A stretch of DNA of 64,000 bases from positions 1,054,001 through 1,118,000 of the forward strand of contig NZ_CP090960.1 in assembly GCF_021611515.1 (NCBI RefSeq), given 5' to 3'. How positions within the stretch are numbered: the first letter of the stretch is position 1; every line of letters starts with the position of its first letter. The position numbers and the translations under genes are program-made. The notes under the pieces are model-generated. The model saw only the letters and a list, made by a program, of their open reading frames with translations. It made no database searches and was not told the origin of the DNA. Shown here piece by piece: positions 17,160 to 26,229 of this stretch. This stretch comes from Mariluticola halotolerans (GTDB lineage Bacteria > Pseudomonadota > Alphaproteobacteria > Rhizobiales > Devosiaceae).

Positions 17160-18389
17160 ATGTCCACTTCACTAGCCGGGGCGCGGGATATTTCCCGGGT
17201 CGAATTCATTGCCCTCATTGCAGGGCTGATGGCGCTCAATGCGCTCGCCATCGATGTCATGCTGCCCGCCCTGCCCTATATGGGCGAAGCGCTGGGCGTC
17301 TCCAGCGAAAATGAACGGCAATTCGTTCTGTCCGCGTATATGCTTGGCTTTGGCCTGGCCCAGCTTGCCTATGGCCCGCTTTCGGACCGGTTTGGCCGGC
17401 GTGCGCCGCTCATTATCGGGCTGACAATTTATGTGGCGGCGGCGTTCGCTGCGATCTTTGCGCCCAATTTCGGCGTTCTTCTTGCGTTGCGCTTCGTTCA
17501 GGGGCTTGGTGCCGCCGGGACACGGGTCATTGCAACGTCAGCCGTGCGCGACCGGTTTGGTGGCCGTGACATGGCTGAAGTGATGGCGCTTGTGTTCATG
17601 GTGTTCATGGTCATTCCCGTCATTGCACCGGGCATTGGGCAGGTCCTGCTGTTGACCGGGCCTTGGCAGCTGATTTTCCTGTTCATGAGCGGGCTTGCCG
17701 CGATCTTCAGCGTCTGGGTCTATTTCCGTTTGCCCGAGACGCTGCCGGTGGCCATGCGCCGCAAACTCGAAATCCGCGTAATCCTTGAAGGGTTCCGGCT
17801 TGTTGTCACCAATCGCGTTGCGTTCAGCTATGGGCTTGCGGGCATGTTTGTGTTCGGGGCGCTGTTCGGCTTCATCAATACCTCCCAGCAGATCTATGTC
17901 GACATCTACGGTCTTGGCACCTGGTTCCCGCTCGCTTTCGCTCTGATGGCGGGGCTGATGGCGATTTCATCCTATGTGAACTCACGGATGGTGCGCCGTT
18001 TCGGCATGCGGCGATTATCGCATTTTGCCATTCTGGTCTTCACAGCCGACAGTGGCCTGTTGCTGTTGCTCAGCCTTTTGGGACCGGTGCCGTTGCCGGT
18101 ATTCTTCATCATGCTGGCCATTGCCATGCTGATGTTCGGCTGGGCTGCCTCGAACATGAACTCGCTGTCGATGGAGCCGCTTGGCGCGGTCGCTGGCACT
18201 GCCGCTTCCGTGTTTGGCTTTATCCAGACGGTGGGCGGCGCCCTGCTGGGTACGCTGATCGGCCAGTTTTTCAATGGCACGATTACGCCCACGGTGTTGG
18301 GTTATTTCGCCATGGGCTGTCTGGCGTTGATCTGCATTCTGATTGCAGAGAAGGGCAAATTGTTTGGTGTCAGCGCAGAATATCGCTGA
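17160..18389 (+). CDS. Bcr/CflA family multidrug efflux MFS transporter
   Basis: A 409-residue drug:proton antiporter of the DHA1 group. Diagnostic segments are ALAIDVMLPALPYMGEALGV in helix 1, QLAYGPLSDRFGRRAPLI (the MFS motif) and RFVQGLGAAGTRVIATSAVRD in helix 4-5, which is the Bcr/CflA signature. I chose ATG 17160 with GAGAG nine bases upstream; a longer frame begins at 17013 within the end of the previous MFS gene and is not supported. A strong terminator follows. Confidence 0.88.
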   Translation: MSTSLAGARDISRVEFIALIAGLMALNALAIDVMLPALPYMGEALGVSSENERQFVLSAYMLGFGLAQLAYGPLSDRFGRRAPLIIGLTIYVAAAFAAIFAPNFGVLLALRFVQGLGAAGTRVIATSAVRDRFGGRDMAEVMALVFMVFMVIPVIAPGIGQVLLLTGPWQLIFLFMSGLAAIFSVWVYFRLPETLPVAMRRKLEIRVILEGFRLVVTNRVAFSYGLAGMFVFGALFGFINTSQQIYVDIYGLGTWFPLAFALMAGLMAISSYVNSRMVRRFGMRRLSHFAILVFTADSGLLLLLSLLGPVPLPVFFIMLAIAMLMFGWAASNMNSLSMEPLGAVAGTAASVFGFIQTVGGALLGTLIGQFFNGTITPTVLGYFAMGCLALICILIAEKGKLFGVSAEYR

Positions 18390-18404
18390 CATACCAAAGC
18401 CCTG

Positions 18405-18443
18405 AAAAAGCCCGGCCCGTTCAAACGGTGCCGGGCTTTTTTT
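18405..18443. terminator. Bidirectional terminator between convergent genes
   Basis: AAAAAGCCCGGC (18405-18416) pairs with GCCGGGCTTTTTTT (18430-18443). It has A and T runs on the two sides, so it can end both the MFS transcript and the oncoming inositol-monophosphatase-family transcript, whose stop is at 18447. Confidence 0.9.
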
Positions 18444-18446
18444 ATC

Positions 18447-19268
18447 CTAGATCGTGAAAACTTCGCGGCTCAACATGTCCCAGCTGTCCCTGTCCGGGGC
18501 GACCAGCAAGCCGCCCGAGGTGTGCTCAGGCAGATAAGCGGAGCCATCCAGCCGGGCCACGTGTGCGCCAGCTTCCTGCATGATCAGCGCCCCTGCCAGA
18601 TGGTCCCAGGGCATTAGTTTGTTGAACATCAGATAATGAATATGGCCGGCGGATGCGATGCGGTATTCATGTGCCGCACAGCGGTAGCTTGCCAGCATGC
18701 GCACCTTGGCCAGATTGCCCAGAACCGCACGGCGCATTACCGGCTCCATAAAGCCGGTTGAGGCCATGCCGGCCATCTGGTCCAGCGGGACAGCGCTTGC
18801 AGCCTTGAGCCGCTGCACGTCGCCATCCGGGCGGCGGGTGAAGGCCCCGGCACCGCGTTCGGCAATCACCCAGTCATCGGCCATCGGGTCATAGATAATA
18901 CCGGCAACGGTTTCGCCCTTGACGACAAGCGCGGCCATGACGCCGAAAAGCGGCGTGCCGGCGGCGTAATTGAATGTCCCGTCAATCGGATCGACGATAA
19001 TGGCAATATCAGCATCCTTGATCGTATCCAGCAGGCCGGGGTCGGCAGCAACGGATTCCTCGCCGATGAACTGCGCCTCAGGGGCCAGCTTTTCCAGATC
19101 AGCCTTGATCATCCGCTCTGCGGCTTCGTCGGCTTCGGTCACCAGGTCAATGGCGTCGGTTTTGATGCGAATGTCGCCCTTCCCCAAACGGCGAAAGCGC
19201 GGCATGATTTCGGCCTTCGCTGCGGCGCGCAATATTTCGGCCAGCGCCATGATGTCCAGAGCAGGCAT
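18447..19268 (-). CDS. Inositol monophosphatase family phosphatase
   Basis: A 273-residue Mg2+-dependent phosphatase of the IMPase superfamily. Metal-binding motifs are all present: GEES (about residues 69-72), VDPIDGTFNYAAG (D93, D96) and the C-terminal PWDHLAGALIMQEAG. Substrates in this superfamily include inositol phosphate, histidinol phosphate and 3'-phosphoadenosine 5'-phosphate, and sequence does not decide which. GGAGAG precedes the ATG. The neighbour ttcA is on the same strand 34 bp upstream, so they may form an operon. Confidence 0.88.
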   Translation of the reverse strand: MPALDIMALAEILRAAAKAEIMPRFRRLGKGDIRIKTDAIDLVTEADEAAERMIKADLEKLAPEAQFIGEESVAADPGLLDTIKDADIAIIVDPIDGTFNYAAGTPLFGVMAALVVKGETVAGIIYDPMADDWVIAERGAGAFTRRPDGDVQRLKAASAVPLDQMAGMASTGFMEPVMRRAVLGNLAKVRMLASYRCAAHEYRIASAGHIHYLMFNKLMPWDHLAGALIMQEAGAHVARLDGSAYLPEHTSGGLLVAPDRDSWDMLSREVFTI

Positions 19269-19301
19269 GGTGATCTCTCCAATCAGATTTAAAAACCGGG
19301 G

Positions 19302-20156
19302 TTAGTCGGCCGGTTGATTCAGGCCGGCAAAATCAAAAAGTTTGGGATCAAGCAAATGGCTGGGGCGCACATTGCCAAGGGCCCGGATCATCACATCCTT
19401 TCGGCCCGGCATTTGCTGTTCAAACCCGTCCAGCATTGCCTTCATGGCGTTGCGCTGCAACCCATCCTGACTGCCGCACAGATCGCACGGGATGATGGGA
19501 AACTGCATGGCTTCGGCGAATTTGGCCAGATCCGGTTCGGCGCAATAAATCAGCGGGCGCAGCACTTCCACGTCCCCCTCATCATTGAGCAGGCGCGGCG
19601 GCATGGCCGCCAGTTTGCCGCCGTGAAAGAAGTTCATGAAAAAGGTTTCAAGGCTGTCTTCACGGTGATGGCCCAGCACCAGCGCCGAACACCCCTCTTC
19701 CCGCGCAATGCGATATAGATGGCCACGCCGCAGACGCGAGCAGAGCGAACAATAGGTCGCGCCCTCGGGCAGCTTGTCTGTGACAATCGAATAGGTGTCC
19801 TGATATTCGATGCGGTGGGCAATGCCATGCTTGTCGAGAAAGTCGGGCAGAATGTGCTTTGGGAAATTCGGCTGTCCCTGATCGAGATTGCAGGCCAGCA
19901 GCTCGACCGGCAAAAGCCCACGCCATTTCAGATCAAGCAGCAGCGCCAACAGGCCATAGCTGTCCTTGCCGCCCGAAATCGCCACCAGCCAGCGCTCGCC
20001 GGGGCGGACCATGGCGAACTTCTCAATCGCCTCGCGCATGTTGCGGATCAGGCGTTTGCGCAGTTTGTTGAACTCGACACCGGCCGGTGCTGTGCGAAAC
20101 AACACATGGCAGCTGTCTTCGTTTTCAGCAGATTCGCGCTCGATTTGATCCAGCAT
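19302..20156 (-). CDS. ttcA: tRNA 2-thiocytidine(32) synthetase TtcA
   Basis: A 284-residue PP-loop ATPase that makes 2-thiocytidine at tRNA position 32 with an iron-sulfur cluster. The PP-loop SGGKDS is at residues 61-66. The conserved cysteine pair is in [11 protein letters not shown], and a third cysteine region is [14 protein letters not shown], matching the 4Fe-4S ligands of Ttc[19 protein letters not shown] is also typical. I used the ATG at 20156 because GGAG lies nine bases upstream; the frame from 20264 adds 36 residues with no family counterpart. Confidence 0.95.
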   Translation of the reverse strand: MLDQIERESAENEDSCHVLFRTAPAGVEFNKLRKRLIRNMREAIEKFAMVRPGERWLVAISGGKDSYGLLALLLDLKWRGLLPVELLACNLDQGQPNFPKHILPDFLDKHGIAHRIEYQDTYSIVTDKLPEGATYCSLCSRLRRGHLYRIAREEGCSALVLGHHREDSLETFFMNFFHGGKLAAMPPRLLNDEGDVEVLRPLIYCAEPDLAKFAEAMQFPIIPCDLCGSQDGLQRNAMKAMLDGFEQQMPGRKDVMIRALGNVRPSHLLDPKLFDFAGLNQPAD

Positions 20157-20285
20157 GTCGACGTGCTCCAACCTTAGGGTTGTGCGGGTGATAGCGCGGT
20201 GCGCATAGAAGGGAAAGCCCCGGCCCGCAATTCTTGATGGACCGAAAAGGGGTGGCCAAGCCACCCCATGATATTTCGGTTCCCC

Positions 20286-21413
20286 TTACTGGCCAGGGAC
20301 AGGATCCGGCCCCACCTCGAAATCGCCAACATCCTTGCCGCTGTCGAACTTGTCGAGGTTCAGTTCGAATTCGTGCAGACGCTTCCAGATCGAGCGCAGT
20401 TCGGTCAACACGGTCCAGTTATCCAAGACGATGCGGAATGAGCCATCCACGCGGTCAAAGGCGGACGAGACCTGCTGGAACAGACCGAAGGTGACCAGAC
20501 CGGTGAACATGCCCGGCCCCATCATCAACAATGGGGTCAAAAGGGTCAGCTGATTGTAGAGATTGATCCACAAATCGAAATAACCATAGTGCAGATATAG
20601 CCGGAAGTAGTTGCGCCGGATGCCGGTGAACAGGCCAAACAGTGTTTCTGTATGGGCGTAGTTGACCTTGTCATCCTCGCCATAGACGAGTTCCTTGCGG
20701 AAGGCGGCTTCCACTTTCTGATTGTTGTATTCAAGGCCGGGCAGAAAATAGCCAACGAACCATGAAACGATCATGCCACCAACCGAGATTGCCAGCGCAG
20801 CCCAGACCAGAGAACCGGGAATGTCGCGAATGACTGGCAAATCAACGCTTGAGCTGAGGCTCCACAGCAAAGGCAGAAATGCAATCAGCGTCATGAGTGC
20901 ACGGAAAGCCTGCAAACCGAGCGTTTCAATGATACGCGCAAACCGATTTGCGTCTTCCTGAATACGCTGGGACGCGCCCTCGATTTCTTCTTCCACATGG
21001 CGCCAGCGCGGAATGTAATCCTCGGTGATGGCCTGCCGCCAGCGGAACCCGTAGTGGCGGGTCACAAAATTGGTGACGGTGATGATGAACACATAGGGCA
21101 CCGCGATCCAGAGAAAAGTCCGCGGCATCGGCAAGGTCAGGAACCCCAGAAAGGTGTAGTCCTGGGTTGCAGGCACAAAGATGAACCACCAGAATTCCTC
21201 AACTGTGCGCAGCTGATCGGGCGGTATCGTCTGTCCGGCGGCGAGATTGGTCGCCTGGGTCGTTGCTGTCTGGATGAGATCGTAGAATTCGCGGTACCAG
21301 CCGGTGATAATCACCGTCAGCTGCACCTGAAGGTAGATTGAAACAAAGATCATCGCCCCAACGCCATAGGCCCAAAAGGCCCATCTACGGTTTGCGAAAA
21401 AAGCTCTGAGCAT
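20286..21413 (-). CDS. sbmA: SbmA/BacA family peptide transporter
   Basis: A 375-residue membrane protein of the SbmA/BacA family, proton-driven importers of proline-rich peptides and related drugs. In rhizobia, BacA is needed for bacteroid development and very-long-chain fatty acid modification of lipid A. Family features include WAFWAYGVGAMIFVSIYLQV, VTNFVTRHYGFRWRQAITEDY, RIQEDANRFARI and EAAFRKELVYGEDD. The start at ATG 21413 has GGAG six bases upstream; a TTG four codons earlier is possible. The gene lies between ttcA and rpsD on the same strand, with a terminator upstream. Confidence 0.92.
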   Translation of the reverse strand: MLRAFFANRRWAFWAYGVGAMIFVSIYLQVQLTVIITGWYREFYDLIQTATTQATNLAAGQTIPPDQLRTVEEFWWFIFVPATQDYTFLGFLTLPMPRTFLWIAVPYVFIITVTNFVTRHYGFRWRQAITEDYIPRWRHVEEEIEGASQRIQEDANRFARIIETLGLQAFRALMTLIAFLPLLWSLSSSVDLPVIRDIPGSLVWAALAISVGGMIVSWFVGYFLPGLEYNNQKVEAAFRKELVYGEDDKVNYAHTETLFGLFTGIRRNYFRLYLHYGYFDLWINLYNQLTLLTPLLMMGPGMFTGLVTFGLFQQVSSAFDRVDGSFRIVLDNWTVLTELRSIWKRLHEFELNLDKFDSGKDVGDFEVGPDPVPGQ

Positions 21414-21505
21414 AGTTGTCTCCAAACATTACCGTCTTAAAACATCTTCACCAATCCGTCACAAAACACAACGGGTTACACGTGCTGTAAAGCCAATCAG
21501 CCAAA

Positions 21506-21531
21506 TAAAAAGGCCGCCCGAAGGCGGCCTT
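21506..21531 (-). terminator. Intrinsic terminator after rpsD
   Basis: AAGGCCGCC (21510-21518) and GGCGGCCTT (21523-21531) form a nine-pair stem with a CGAA loop. Read on the minus strand, it is followed by a T run (21510 down to 21506), 27 bp after the rpsD stop. Confidence 0.9.
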
Positions 21532-21557
21532 GATAAATTCTGCACACGTCGATGTGA

Positions 21558-22175
21558 CTAGCGCGAATAGAATTCGATCACGAGGTTCGGTTCCATCTGT
21601 ACCGGATAAGGCACATCGGCAAGAACCGGGACACGCACATATTTGGCGGTCAGCTTGGTGTGATCAACATCGATATAGTCAGGAGTATCGCGCTCGGCCA
21701 GCTGGGTGGCTTCGAGAACAACAGCAAGCTGCTTGGACTTTTCCTTGACCTCAACAACGTCACCCACCTTGACGGTGTAGGACGGAATGTTGACGCGCTT
21801 GCCGTTGACGGTCACGTGGCCGTGGCTGACAAACTGGCGGGCCGCGAAAACCGTCGCCACAAACTTGGCGCGGTAAACGATGGCATCGAGACGGCTCTCG
21901 AGCAGACCAATGAGAATTTCACCGGTATCACCCTTCTGACGGGTGGCTTCACCGTAAAGACGGCGGAAGCTCTTCTCGGTGATGGAGCCGTAATAGCCCT
22001 TCAGCTTCTGCTTGGCGCGGAGCTGCAGACCGAAATCCGACAGCTTGCCCTTGCGGCGCTGACCGTGCTGGCCGGGGCCATAGGCACGTGCGTTGAGCGG
22101 GCTCTTGGGACGACCCCAGATATTTTCGCCCAAACGGCGATCAATTTTATGCTTTTGCGTATGGCGCTTCGACAT
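21558..22175 (-). CDS. rpsD: 30S ribosomal protein S4
   Basis: A 205-residue primary 16S rRNA-binding protein that starts assembly of the 30S body. [21 protein letters not shown] is the alphaproteobacterial N-terminus without the zinc-binding cysteines seen in some S4 proteins. The S4 RNA-binding domain is [20 protein letters not shown] followed by [16 protein letters not shown]. The ATG at 22175 has AAAGGA upstream; a start at 22190 would add five residues. It is monocistronic here, with its own terminator, away from the alpha operon. S4 is a translational autoregulator in several bacteria, and the upstream region holds a possible leader structure. Confidence 0.98.
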   Translation of the reverse strand: MSKRHTQKHKIDRRLGENIWGRPKSPLNARAYGPGQHGQRRKGKLSDFGLQLRAKQKLKGYYGSITEKSFRRLYGEATRQKGDTGEILIGLLESRLDAIVYRAKFVATVFAARQFVSHGHVTVNGKRVNIPSYTVKVGDVVEVKEKSKQLAVVLEATQLAERDTPDYIDVDHTKLTAKYVRVPVLADVPYPVQMEPNLVIEFYSR

Positions 22176-22260
22176 CGCGTGTCCTTTCATGACAGCCGAA
22201 AGAAAACCGCGCCCTCCTCTGCTCTCCGTTTTCGAGAGCTGACAGATCTCCAGTACTTAG

Positions 22261-22312
22261 GAAACCCCGGGTGCGCCTAAAAAGCCGAAAGGCTCGATAG
22301 GTGGGCGGTTTC
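22261..22312 (-). promoter_or_regulatory. Possible rpsD leader structure / attenuator
   Basis: Outer arms GAAACC (22261-22266) and GGTTTC (22307-22312) enclose CCTA/TAGG and AGCC/GGCT inner pairs. On the minus strand the AGCC-TTTC-GGCT hairpin is followed directly by a run of T residues, like a small intrinsic terminator, 86-137 bases before the rpsD ATG. A ribosomal-protein leader or attenuator would explain this. It is inference only, and the stem is short. Confidence 0.3.
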
Positions 22313-22718
22313 TATGGGGCTGCCCGGTAAAAGTCAAGCCGCGCGGCACCCGAAAGCGCCGCATCGCCGCTTAATCCATGCATAGTTTAGCAAGTTTGAA
22401 GGTAATGGGGCGATATCGCGCGGATAATTCGGGCAATTTTAGCTATATCTTGACGCCAAAGCACCCGAAATCCGGCCTACGCCTTGATTTAGATGCAATA
22501 AAGTTAGATAATACGAAACATACGTTTTTTGCCTTTATTGGCAGTCTGATCGTTTGGCGCGCGGAGAGTGCGACGCCACCCTTGATTTTGCAAACGTTTC
22601 GCTCCGCAGCGTCTGGCGCAAGCGGAAAGCCGGTTCGCGCATATTGGCGCCGGACCGCACCCTATTAATGGCGGAAAGCCGCCGCCCCGTGCGGCTGCCG
22701 TACAGGAAGGAAGACCGA
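22313..22718. other. AT-rich intergenic region between rpsD and a small helical protein gene
   Basis: About 400 bp with no supported gene. The centre (about 22375-22540) is clearly AT-richer than the surrounding DNA. A 96-codon frame at 22378-22668 has no ribosome site, no recognisable domain and mixed composition, so I do not call it. The region must hold the rpsD promoter and the promoter of the plus-strand gene at 22719. Confidence 0.4.
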
Positions 22719-22946
22719 ATGATTAGTGCAACACGCCTGCGTGCTGAAAGCCGCTTTGCGGAAATCGAACGCCGTCAGCAAAAAGCCCTCAGCGAGCAGG
22801 AAGAACAAGCCCTTGCCATCGCCGAGAACACGGCCCGCCTGAAGGCGCTGCGGCTCGAGCGCGAAGCCAGCGACCGGGTGAAAGACCTGATGAAGAAAAG
22901 CACGGCAGCGGCCAAGAAGAAGAAACCGGCCCGCGCCTCTTCATAA
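22719..22946 (+). CDS. Small basic coiled-coil protein, unknown function
   Basis: A 75-residue, almost wholly helical protein: MISATRLRAESRFAEIERRQ, then heptad-like ALSEQEEQALAIAENTARLK and a lysine/alanine tail ending AAKKKKPARASS. GGAAGGAAG lies upstream of the ATG. The frame extends further 5', but the good ribosome site decides the start. Similar short Lys-rich helical proteins are widespread in Hyphomicrobiales without known function. A terminator follows immediately. Confidence 0.7.
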   Translation: MISATRLRAESRFAEIERRQQKALSEQEEQALAIAENTARLKALRLEREASDRVKDLMKKSTAAAKKKKPARASS

Positions 22947-22954
22947 GAATATTC

Positions 22955-22985
22955 AAGCGGCTGGACCCTGTCCGGCCGCTTTTTT
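22955..22985 (+). terminator. Intrinsic terminator after the small helical protein gene
   Basis: AAGCGGC at 22955-22961 pairs with GCCGCTT at 22975-22981, with GGAC/GTCC as inner pairs, followed by T residues to 22985. It also lies at the end of the converging MFS gene (stop at 22984). Confidence 0.85.
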
Positions 22986-24225
22986 ATACCATACGCCGGT
23001 CTATGCCCCGCGCCTTGCGCAATCCGGGGAACATCTGGCTCCACACCCCCGCAATTACCATTGTCCCCACACCGCCAAGTGCTACGGCCCAGACCGTGCC
23101 GATCCAGGCGGCGGCAACGCCTGCGCGGAATTCACCCAGTTCGTTGGAGGCACCGACAAATACCGAATTGACCGCGCTCACGCGGCCACGCACCTCGTCG
23201 GGGGTCCAGAGTTGCAGCAATGTCTCGCGCAAGACGACGCTGACCATGTCGCAGGCACCCATGAGCATCAGCGCCGGAATGGCAATCCAGGCGACCGTGG
23301 AGAAGCCAAAGATCACGGTGAAAAAGCCGAACGCGCCGACAAACCCAAACAGGATGATGCCCGCATGATCGCGGATCGGGAACCGGGTGAGAAAGATCGC
23401 GATGGCAATCGCCCCGATGCCCGGCGCGGCGCGCAAGAGTCCGAGACCCCATGGCCCGACATCTAGAATGTCGCGGGCATAGACCGGCAGCAGGGCCACA
23501 GCGCCGCCCATCAGCACGGCAAACAGATCAAGCGAGATGGCGCCGAGCACCACTTTTTCTTTCCAGATATAGCGAAAGCCCGCCAGCAGCGTGTCCGCGT
23601 CTGTTGCATGATAGTCGGTGCGGTGCGGCGGCTTGGGGATCATGATCACCAGACAGGCAGCCGTAAGGGCAAGGGCTGCTGCCGTGCCATAGGCCAATGA
23701 TCCGGAAACCCCATAAAGCAGGCCACCGGCAACCGGCCCCACAATGCTGGACAATTGCCAGGCCGAGCTGTTGACCGCCACCGCATTGGAGAGCGCCACC
23801 GGGGGCACCAGATTGGGGGCCAGTGACGCAGAGGCCGGCCCCATGAAGGCCCGCGCCGTGCCCAGCACGACCAGAACGACATAGATCATCCAGATGTCGT
23901 GGCCGTGCGCGGTGGCAAAAAGGAAAAGGGCCGAGGCACAGCCCACCTCCACCATCAGGCAGACGGCCATGATGATGCGGCGGGGGAACCTGTCTGCGGC
24001 CAGCCCGGTGACCAGCACGAGAAAGAGCGCGGGCAGAAACTGGGCCAGCCCCACATAACCCAAAAACAGCGGATTGCGTGTCAGGTCGTAAATCTGCCAG
24101 CTGACCGAAACGGACATGATCTGCACGGCAAAGCTGGCCGCCATGATGGCGAGCCAGAAAAGCCGGAACCGGATATAGCTGAAGGCCTTTGCGCTTGGCT
24201 CGGGCGTTTCGGAGAGCGTGTTCAT
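22984..24225 (-). CDS. MFS transporter, MFS_3/EntS-like
   Basis: A 413-residue carrier with FRLFWLAIMAASFAVQIMSV, LTGLAADRFPRRIIM-type loop 2-3 (GLAADRFPRR) and PASASLAPNLVPPVALSNAVA with NSSAWQLSSIVGPVAGG, which together mark the MFS_3/EntS group of exporters. RETLLQLWTPDEVRGRVSAVNSVFVGASNELGEF is the characteristic segment of the second half. The start at 24225 gives MNTLSETPEPS; the frame from 24264 adds 13 residues. No siderophore genes are adjacent, so the substrate is open. Confidence 0.85.
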   Translation of the reverse strand: MNTLSETPEPSAKAFSYIRFRLFWLAIMAASFAVQIMSVSVSWQIYDLTRNPLFLGYVGLAQFLPALFLVLVTGLAADRFPRRIIMAVCLMVEVGCASALFLFATAHGHDIWMIYVVLVVLGTARAFMGPASASLAPNLVPPVALSNAVAVNSSAWQLSSIVGPVAGGLLYGVSGSLAYGTAAALALTAACLVIMIPKPPHRTDYHATDADTLLAGFRYIWKEKVVLGAISLDLFAVLMGGAVALLPVYARDILDVGPWGLGLLRAAPGIGAIAIAIFLTRFPIRDHAGIILFGFVGAFGFFTVIFGFSTVAWIAIPALMLMGACDMVSVVLRETLLQLWTPDEVRGRVSAVNSVFVGASNELGEFRAGVAAAWIGTVWAVALGGVGTMVIAGVWSQMFPGLRKARGIDRRMV

Positions 24226-24332
24226 GACAAAATCACATCTGTCATGCTGCACGGCGTGCGTCAAAGCTAAAACGCAGCCGAACCGGGCGGCGGTCAGTTA
24301 TCCGCCAAAATCACACGGCTTAGCAGCAGCGG

Positions 24333-25127
24333 CTACTTTTTCTCAGGCTTCTGGCGGGTTGGGTTGGGCCGTTCATGGCGGCGGTCCAGCGAGGCGAAAA
24401 CGCCGCGCAGGGTGCGCACTTCCTGGCTGGTGAAATCTCCCCGGCTCAGCATGGTGCGCAGATTGGCCACGACGGTTGGACGCTTGGCCGCCGTCTTGAA
24501 AAAGCCGGAGCGGTCGAGCGCTTCTTCAAGATGCTCGAACATGCCAACCAGTTCTTCCTTGCTGGCGGGCGGGTCCATCTGGGCTGGAAACTGCAGTGCA
24601 CCGCGGCCACTGGCCCGCCGCCATTCATAGGCCAGCACCAGAACGGCCTGGGCGATGTTGAGCGAGGCAAAAGCGGCCTCAACCGGCAGGGTGACGATGG
24701 CGTCGGACAAGGCCACCTCATCATTGTTCAGCCCCCACCGCTCGCGGCCGAACAGCAGCCCGGCCTTGGCCCCGCCTTCAATATGGGTCGCGAGCCTGTT
24801 TGACGCCTCATCGGGCCCGAGCACCGGTTTGGCGAGATCGCGCGAGCGGGCGGTGGTGGCATAAACCAGTGACAGGTCGGCAATCGCATCTTCCAGCCGG
24901 TCAAACACCTTTACCCGTTCGATGACATGGTTGGCGCGCGCGGCGGTGGACATGGCCGAGGGATTAGGCCAGCCGTCGCGCGGGGCGACCAGACGCATGT
25001 CCCACAGGCCGAAATTGGCCATGGCGCGCGCCGCCGCACCGATATTCTCGCCCAGTTGCGGCTCACAAAGAATAATGGCTGGCGATGGTGCATAGACCAG
25101 TTCGCGGGAAGAATCGGTTCCGGCCAT
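24333..25127 (-). CDS. trmJ: SPOUT tRNA/rRNA methyltransferase, TrmJ-like
   Basis: A 264-residue SpoU-family 2'-O-methyltransferase. PAIILCEPQLGENIGAAARAM with NFGLWDMRLVAPRDGWPN is motif 1 of the TrmJ group, LLFGRERWGLNNDEV is motif 2 and SLNIAQAVLVLAYEW is motif 3, forming the trefoil knot that binds S-adenosylmethionine. TrmJ methylates position 32 of several tRNAs. Interestingly TtcA in this window modifies the same position. The ATG shares a base with the stop of the upstream GNAT gene (TAATG), so the two are translationally coupled. Confidence 0.9.
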   Translation of the reverse strand: MAGTDSSRELVYAPSPAIILCEPQLGENIGAAARAMANFGLWDMRLVAPRDGWPNPSAMSTAARANHVIERVKVFDRLEDAIADLSLVYATTARSRDLAKPVLGPDEASNRLATHIEGGAKAGLLFGRERWGLNNDEVALSDAIVTLPVEAAFASLNIAQAVLVLAYEWRRASGRGALQFPAQMDPPASKEELVGMFEHLEEALDRSGFFKTAAKRPTVVANLRTMLSRGDFTSQEVRTLRGVFASLDRRHERPNPTRQKPEKK

Positions 25128-25681
25128 TATTGCGCCCCCTGCCCTTTACGCTGCCGCCACTCATCTTCGAGCATGGCATAATAGAATTCCTCGTCCCATT
25201 CGCCCTTGAACAGTGCGTGTTCGCGGAAATGGGCCTCACGGCGGAAACCCAGCCGCTCAAGCAGCCGCCAGGATGGTGTGTTGCGGGCGTCGCAGCGCCC
25301 GTAAATGCGGTGCAGGCCAGCATGGGAGAACCCGATATCAACCAGCGCTGCCACCGCTTCGCTGGCATAGCCCTTGCCGGTCGCATCCGGATTGAAGGAA
25401 TAGCCGATTTCGCCCTGGCGCGCTGCGCGATCCTTGAAGGAGAGCACGACGTCGCCGATCAGGCGTCCGGTTTCGGCCAGCACCACGCCCAGCACGATAT
25501 TTTCATTCGCGGCCCATTCTGCGATCTTTTCCGCCAGCTCTTTTTTGCTGCGCGGTGACCAGAACTGGTATCGCGTTACGGATTCAAGGCTGTGATAGGC
25601 GTGCAGCGCATCCACATCGCCGGGCCCAAGGGGCCGCAATTGCAAACGTGCGGTGGCAATGGGATAGGTCAGGTCTGACAA
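25127..25681 (-). CDS. GNAT N-acetyltransferase, RimJ/RimL type
   Basis: A 184-residue acetyltransferase with ATARLQLRPLGPGDVDAL at the N-terminus, IGYSFNPDATGKGYASEAVAAL as the acetyl-CoA motif and ARNTPSWRLLERLGFRREAHFREHALFKGEWDE, which is the standard RimJ/RimL C-terminal signature. These enzymes acetylate protein N-termini, amino acids or antibiotics. It is coupled to trmJ by a one-base overlap. The substrate cannot be inferred. Confidence 0.88.
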   Translation of the reverse strand: MSDLTYPIATARLQLRPLGPGDVDALHAYHSLESVTRYQFWSPRSKKELAEKIAEWAANENIVLGVVLAETGRLIGDVVLSFKDRAARQGEIGYSFNPDATGKGYASEAVAALVDIGFSHAGLHRIYGRCDARNTPSWRLLERLGFRREAHFREHALFKGEWDEEFYYAMLEDEWRQRKGQGAQ

Positions 25682-25799
25682 GGGCGTTCACCGGTTTCCA
25701 AGGCGCACAGCACTAAAGCGCCCCGGCTTTACAATCAAGGCTTGGTGATGGCTACGGGTTCTGCTTGCCCCGCCAGTTGCGCCGTGGCAGCGTTGCCGG

Positions 25800-26228
25800 A
25801 TGAACGAAATGCGCAAAAACCCGCTGGACCTTTCCACCCATTGTGCCTGTGGCGCGGTGGCGGTGCGGTTTGCCGGGGTACCGCTGACCATGATGCTGTG
25901 CACCTGCAAGGATTGCCAGAAAGCCACCGGCACCGGGCATTCGGCGCTGGCACTGGTGCGCGCGGCGGATTTGCAAATCTCAGGCGAGACCCGCAGCTTT
26001 TCCGTTACGGCCAATTCTGGCCATAGCGTTGCCCGGCATTTCTGCCCGCATTGCGGTACGCCGATAATGGGGCAACCGGGGCAATATCCCGATTTGCGTC
26101 TCATGCCGGCCGGGTTGTTTGACGAGGGCGACTGGTTTTCGCCCAAAACGGTGATTTTTCACCGCTCCCATCATGACTGGGATGTCCTGCCCGATATCCC
26201 GGCCTTCAACACCTATAAAGAGAACTGA
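25800..26228 (+). CDS. GFA/CENP-V domain protein (copy 1)
   Basis: A 142-residue zinc protein of the GFA fold (glutathione-dependent formaldehyde-activating-like). Zinc cysteines are in THCACGAVAV, LCTCKDCQKATGTGHS and HFCPHCGTPI, covering both zinc sites. Most members are uncharacterised and few are true S-hydroxymethylglutathione synthases. It is followed one base later by a second GFA gene, forming a small operon with a TfoX-domain gene. Confidence 0.85.
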   Translation: MNEMRKNPLDLSTHCACGAVAVRFAGVPLTMMLCTCKDCQKATGTGHSALALVRAADLQISGETRSFSVTANSGHSVARHFCPHCGTPIMGQPGQYPDLRLMPAGLFDEGDWFSPKTVIFHRSHHDWDVLPDIPAFNTYKEN

Positions 26229-26229
26229 C

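Noticed and set aside
22378-22668. 96-codon frame in the AT-rich region after rpsD
   Set aside because: No ribosome site, no coherent domain and mixed composition along its length; better seen as intergenic DNA.
25688-26146. 152-codon minus-strand frame opposite the first GFA gene
   Set aside because: The plus strand encodes all zinc-binding cysteines of a GFA protein in a coupled operon.
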